From Mucilaginibacter achroorhodeus (lineage in GTDB: Bacteria; Bacteroidota; Bacteroidia; Sphingobacteriales; Sphingobacteriaceae), in the NCBI RefSeq assembly GCF_007846095.1, contig NZ_VOEI01000007.1, positions 222,964 through 286,963 on the forward strand: a stretch of 64,000 nt of DNA, in the 5' to 3' direction. The notes beneath the pieces are model-generated. The model saw only the letters and a program-made list of their open reading frames with translations, had not been told where the DNA came from and did no database searches. The translations under genes were made by a program, and so were the position numbers. Positions 62,927 to 64,000 of this stretch are shown in pieces (the stretch's first letter is position 1; the number at the start of each line of letters is the position of its first letter).

Positions 62927-63598
62927 ATGCGGGTATTATTTGTAGCAGCTACGGAATTTGAAGTAGGCGAGTTAAAGTCAAAAGTCAAAAGTCAAAAGTC
63001 AAAACAGAATAATGATGGACAAGGCGGCCAACTGCCAATTGATAACTGCCAACTTCTAATAACCGGCGTAGGCATGGTGGCAACAGCATATGCCCTTGGC
63101 CGTGAGCTGTCAACCAACCGTTATGACCTTGCTGTTAACTTGGGTATCGCTGGCAGTTTTGACAGGAACATTGCCCTGGGAGAAGTGGTTGAAGTTATAA
63201 TAGATACCCTTGCCGAATTAGGTGCCGAAGATGATGAAAAGTTTTTGCCGATAGATGAAATGGGCTTCGGAAAAGGCGCCTTCGCCGCAAGCAGATCACT
63301 GAACGAAATAGCAGACCTCGGATTGAAAAACTGTAGCGCCATAACCGTAAATACCGTTCACGGGAATGAACATTCTATAGCTAAATTGAAGCAAAGAATG
63401 AACGTTGAGATAGAAAGTATGGAGGGAGCGGCGTTCTTCTATGCATGTACCGAGGCCAAAGTAGCATGCTTCCAGCTACGTTCTGTATCAAACTACGTGG
63501 AGAAACGCAACCGTGATAACTGGCAAATTGGCCTTGCCGTCAAAAACCTTAATGAGGTGGCTATCCGGTTACTGGATGCCCTTGCAGCGCAAAATTAA
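62927..63598 (+). CDS. mqnB: futalosine hydrolase with repeat-derived insert
   Basis: Releases hypoxanthine from futalosine in the alternative menaquinone pathway. 223 residues with the nucleoside-phosphorylase-like fold: MRVLFVAATEFEVGEL, then LLITGVGMVATAYALGREL, VNLGIAGSFDRN, the acid-base Glu region MNVEIESMEGAAFFYAC and RSVSNYVEKRNRDNW. Between the first beta strand and LLITGVG, residues about 17-44 are coded by two short tandem repeats (62974-63055) and give a polar Lys/Ser/Gln-rich loop. The frame is intact now, but the 7-base unit makes it vulnerable to slippage. Confidence 0.9.
   Translation: MRVLFVAATEFEVGELKSKVKSQKSKQNNDGQGGQLPIDNCQLLITGVGMVATAYALGRELSTNRYDLAVNLGIAGSFDRNIALGEVVEVIIDTLAELGAEDDEKFLPIDEMGFGKGAFAASRSLNEIADLGLKNCSAITVNTVHGNEHSIAKLKQRMNVEIESMEGAAFFYACTEAKVACFQLRSVSNYVEKRNRDNWQIGLAVKNLNEVAIRLLDALAAQN
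62974..63055. repeat. two heptamer arrays within mqnB
   Basis: Array 1 (62974-63004) is AAAGTCA repeated four times without error plus AAA. Array 2 (63028-63055) has four 7-base units; the first is CCAACTG, the fourth nearly repeats it and the third is the most diverged. Both lie in the coding region near the N-terminus. Confidence 0.85.
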
Positions 63599-63649
63599 GA
63601 TGACAAGATATGTCTTGTCCTGAAATAGGTTTACACAAAAAAGTAAACG

Positions 63650-63958
63650 ATGAACAGTATAAAAGCGTTATTGATAAGACATGACCGCGAGTTGTGCGGT
63701 TTAAGTTTTCGTAGCTTAGCAAGCAAACACGGGATACCGGCAAGCACGATACATAAGATGTTAAGCAAAAAGGAAGCAGAAGAACCACTTTGTGGTGCAG
63801 GGGGCAGCAGATCGGAGCAGTCAGAGATAGCGCTGCTGAAGGCACAGCTCCGCAAGGAGCAGCTCAAGAATGAGCTACTCAACAATATGCTCGATATAGC
63901 CAGTAAGGAGCTGGGTGTTGATATCAGAAAAAAGTCTGGCACCAGGCGGTCGAAATAA
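63650..63958 (+). CDS. IS3-family transposase OrfA
   Basis: 102 residues. An N-terminal helix-turn-helix (SFRSLASKHGIPASTIHKML) is followed by a coiled coil (IALLKAQLRKEQLKNELLNNM) and the end LGVDIRKKSGTRRSK, typical of IS3 OrfA. A slippery heptamer A AAA AAG (63928-63934) lies in the correct phase near the 3' end, so a fused OrfAB is expected by -1 frameshifting. Confidence 0.88.
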   Translation: MNSIKALLIRHDRELCGLSFRSLASKHGIPASTIHKMLSKKEAEEPLCGAGGSRSEQSEIALLKAQLRKEQLKNELLNNMLDIASKELGVDIRKKSGTRRSK

Positions 63959-63960
63959 GC

Positions 63961-64000
63961 ATGAGGAGCCGTTCACGCGGCTTGCGTGGATTATGCAGAC
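63961..64000 (+). CDS. IS3-family transposase OrfB, start only
   Basis: The frame one base back from orfA is open from the slippery site (63934) through the ATG at 63961 to the window edge. It reads MRSRSRGLRGLCR, like the opening of the integrase-type OrfB of IS3 elements. Only 13 codons are visible, so the assignment rests on position and frame. Confidence 0.6.
   Translation, partial: MRSRSRGLRGLCR

Larger units (their letters stand above)
63616..64000 (+). mobile_element. IS3-family insertion sequence, left part only
   Basis: The element begins near TGTCCTGAAATAGGTTTACA, about 18 bases after the mqnB stop, and contains orfA and the start of orfB. The right half and right end are outside the window. 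The exact left end is an estimate, as the matching right inverted repeat cannot be seen. Confidence 0.75.

Noticed and set aside
62974..63004. Heptamer tandem array as a CRISPR array
   Set aside because: Seven-base units without spacers and within a gene; no cas genes in the window.

Overview
The window looks like chromosome from a Bacteroidota bacterium, most likely a member of the Sphingobacteriaceae such as Mucilaginibacter or Pedobacter. The evidence is a SusC/SusD glycan locus, Bacteroidota-type promoters (TTG and TAnnTTTG), futalosine-pathway menaquinone synthesis, many SPII lipoproteins and outer-membrane barrels, and Bacteroidota-specific families (DUF6377, DUF6607, HYC_CC_PP, Big_5). 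The genus is an inference from gene content; no rRNA gene is present.

Layout. 1-9.4 kb, minus strand: hflX (cut by the window edge), a partial trp operon (trpL-trpE-trpG-trpC) with a ribosome-stalling attenuator, a small membrane protein, anmK, a DUF3347 protein, and the ribosome-assembly GTPases der and era. 9.4-10.2 kb: a symmetric divergent promoter, initiator tRNA and an orphan ORF. 10.3-23.6 kb: a starch/maltodextrin utilisation locus made of a membrane-spanning DUF6377 regulator, SusC, SusD, SusE, a periplasmic GH13 enzyme, an MFS sugar importer and a surface GH13 amylase. 23.7-28.3 kb: mixed secreted and housekeeping genes. 28.3-32.4 kb: a LytS/LytTR two-component pair divergent from a small-protein/ABC-exporter operon, with putative operator repeats between them. 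32.5-46.4 kb: Lhr-like helicase, M16 protease, DUF2059, a DUF6607 gene under a perfect palindromic (probably metal-repressor) operator, a four-gene metal-handling operon with a His/Met-rich outer-membrane protein, a coiled-coil protein and a GHL10 hydrolase. 46.6-53.1 kb: oxidoreductase, ABC-F ATPase, small membrane protein, two parS-like sites, mnmG and a Big_5 lipoprotein. 53.1-63.6 kb: gamma carbonic anhydrase, tRNA-Gly, divergent nadB/nadA, a 1245-residue NtrY-like kinase, fabD, folE, a PTPS/QueD gene and mqnB. 63.6 kb to the end: the start of an IS3-family element with a programmed -1 frameshift site.

How the parts work together. In the Sus locus SusD/SusE and the surface amylase should bind and cut starch, SusC should import oligosaccharides, the periplasmic GH13 should trim them, and the MFS carrier should take products into the cytoplasm; the DUF6377 protein is placed to sense the sugar and switch the locus on. 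The trp genes are read through a leader peptide with tandem Trp codons, so charged tRNA-Trp should control transcription. The two-component pair probably controls the neighbouring exporter.

The most distinctive feature is the density of small dispersed repeats: 'CCCTCTCC AAA GGAGAGGG' hairpins, two longer palindromic elements, and short arrays of about four degenerate 7- or 8-base words whose third unit is often the most diverged. One such array lies inside mqnB and another palindromic segment inside the helicase gene, both without breaking the frame. Functional calls rest on recognisable motifs read from the sequence; no database search was run.
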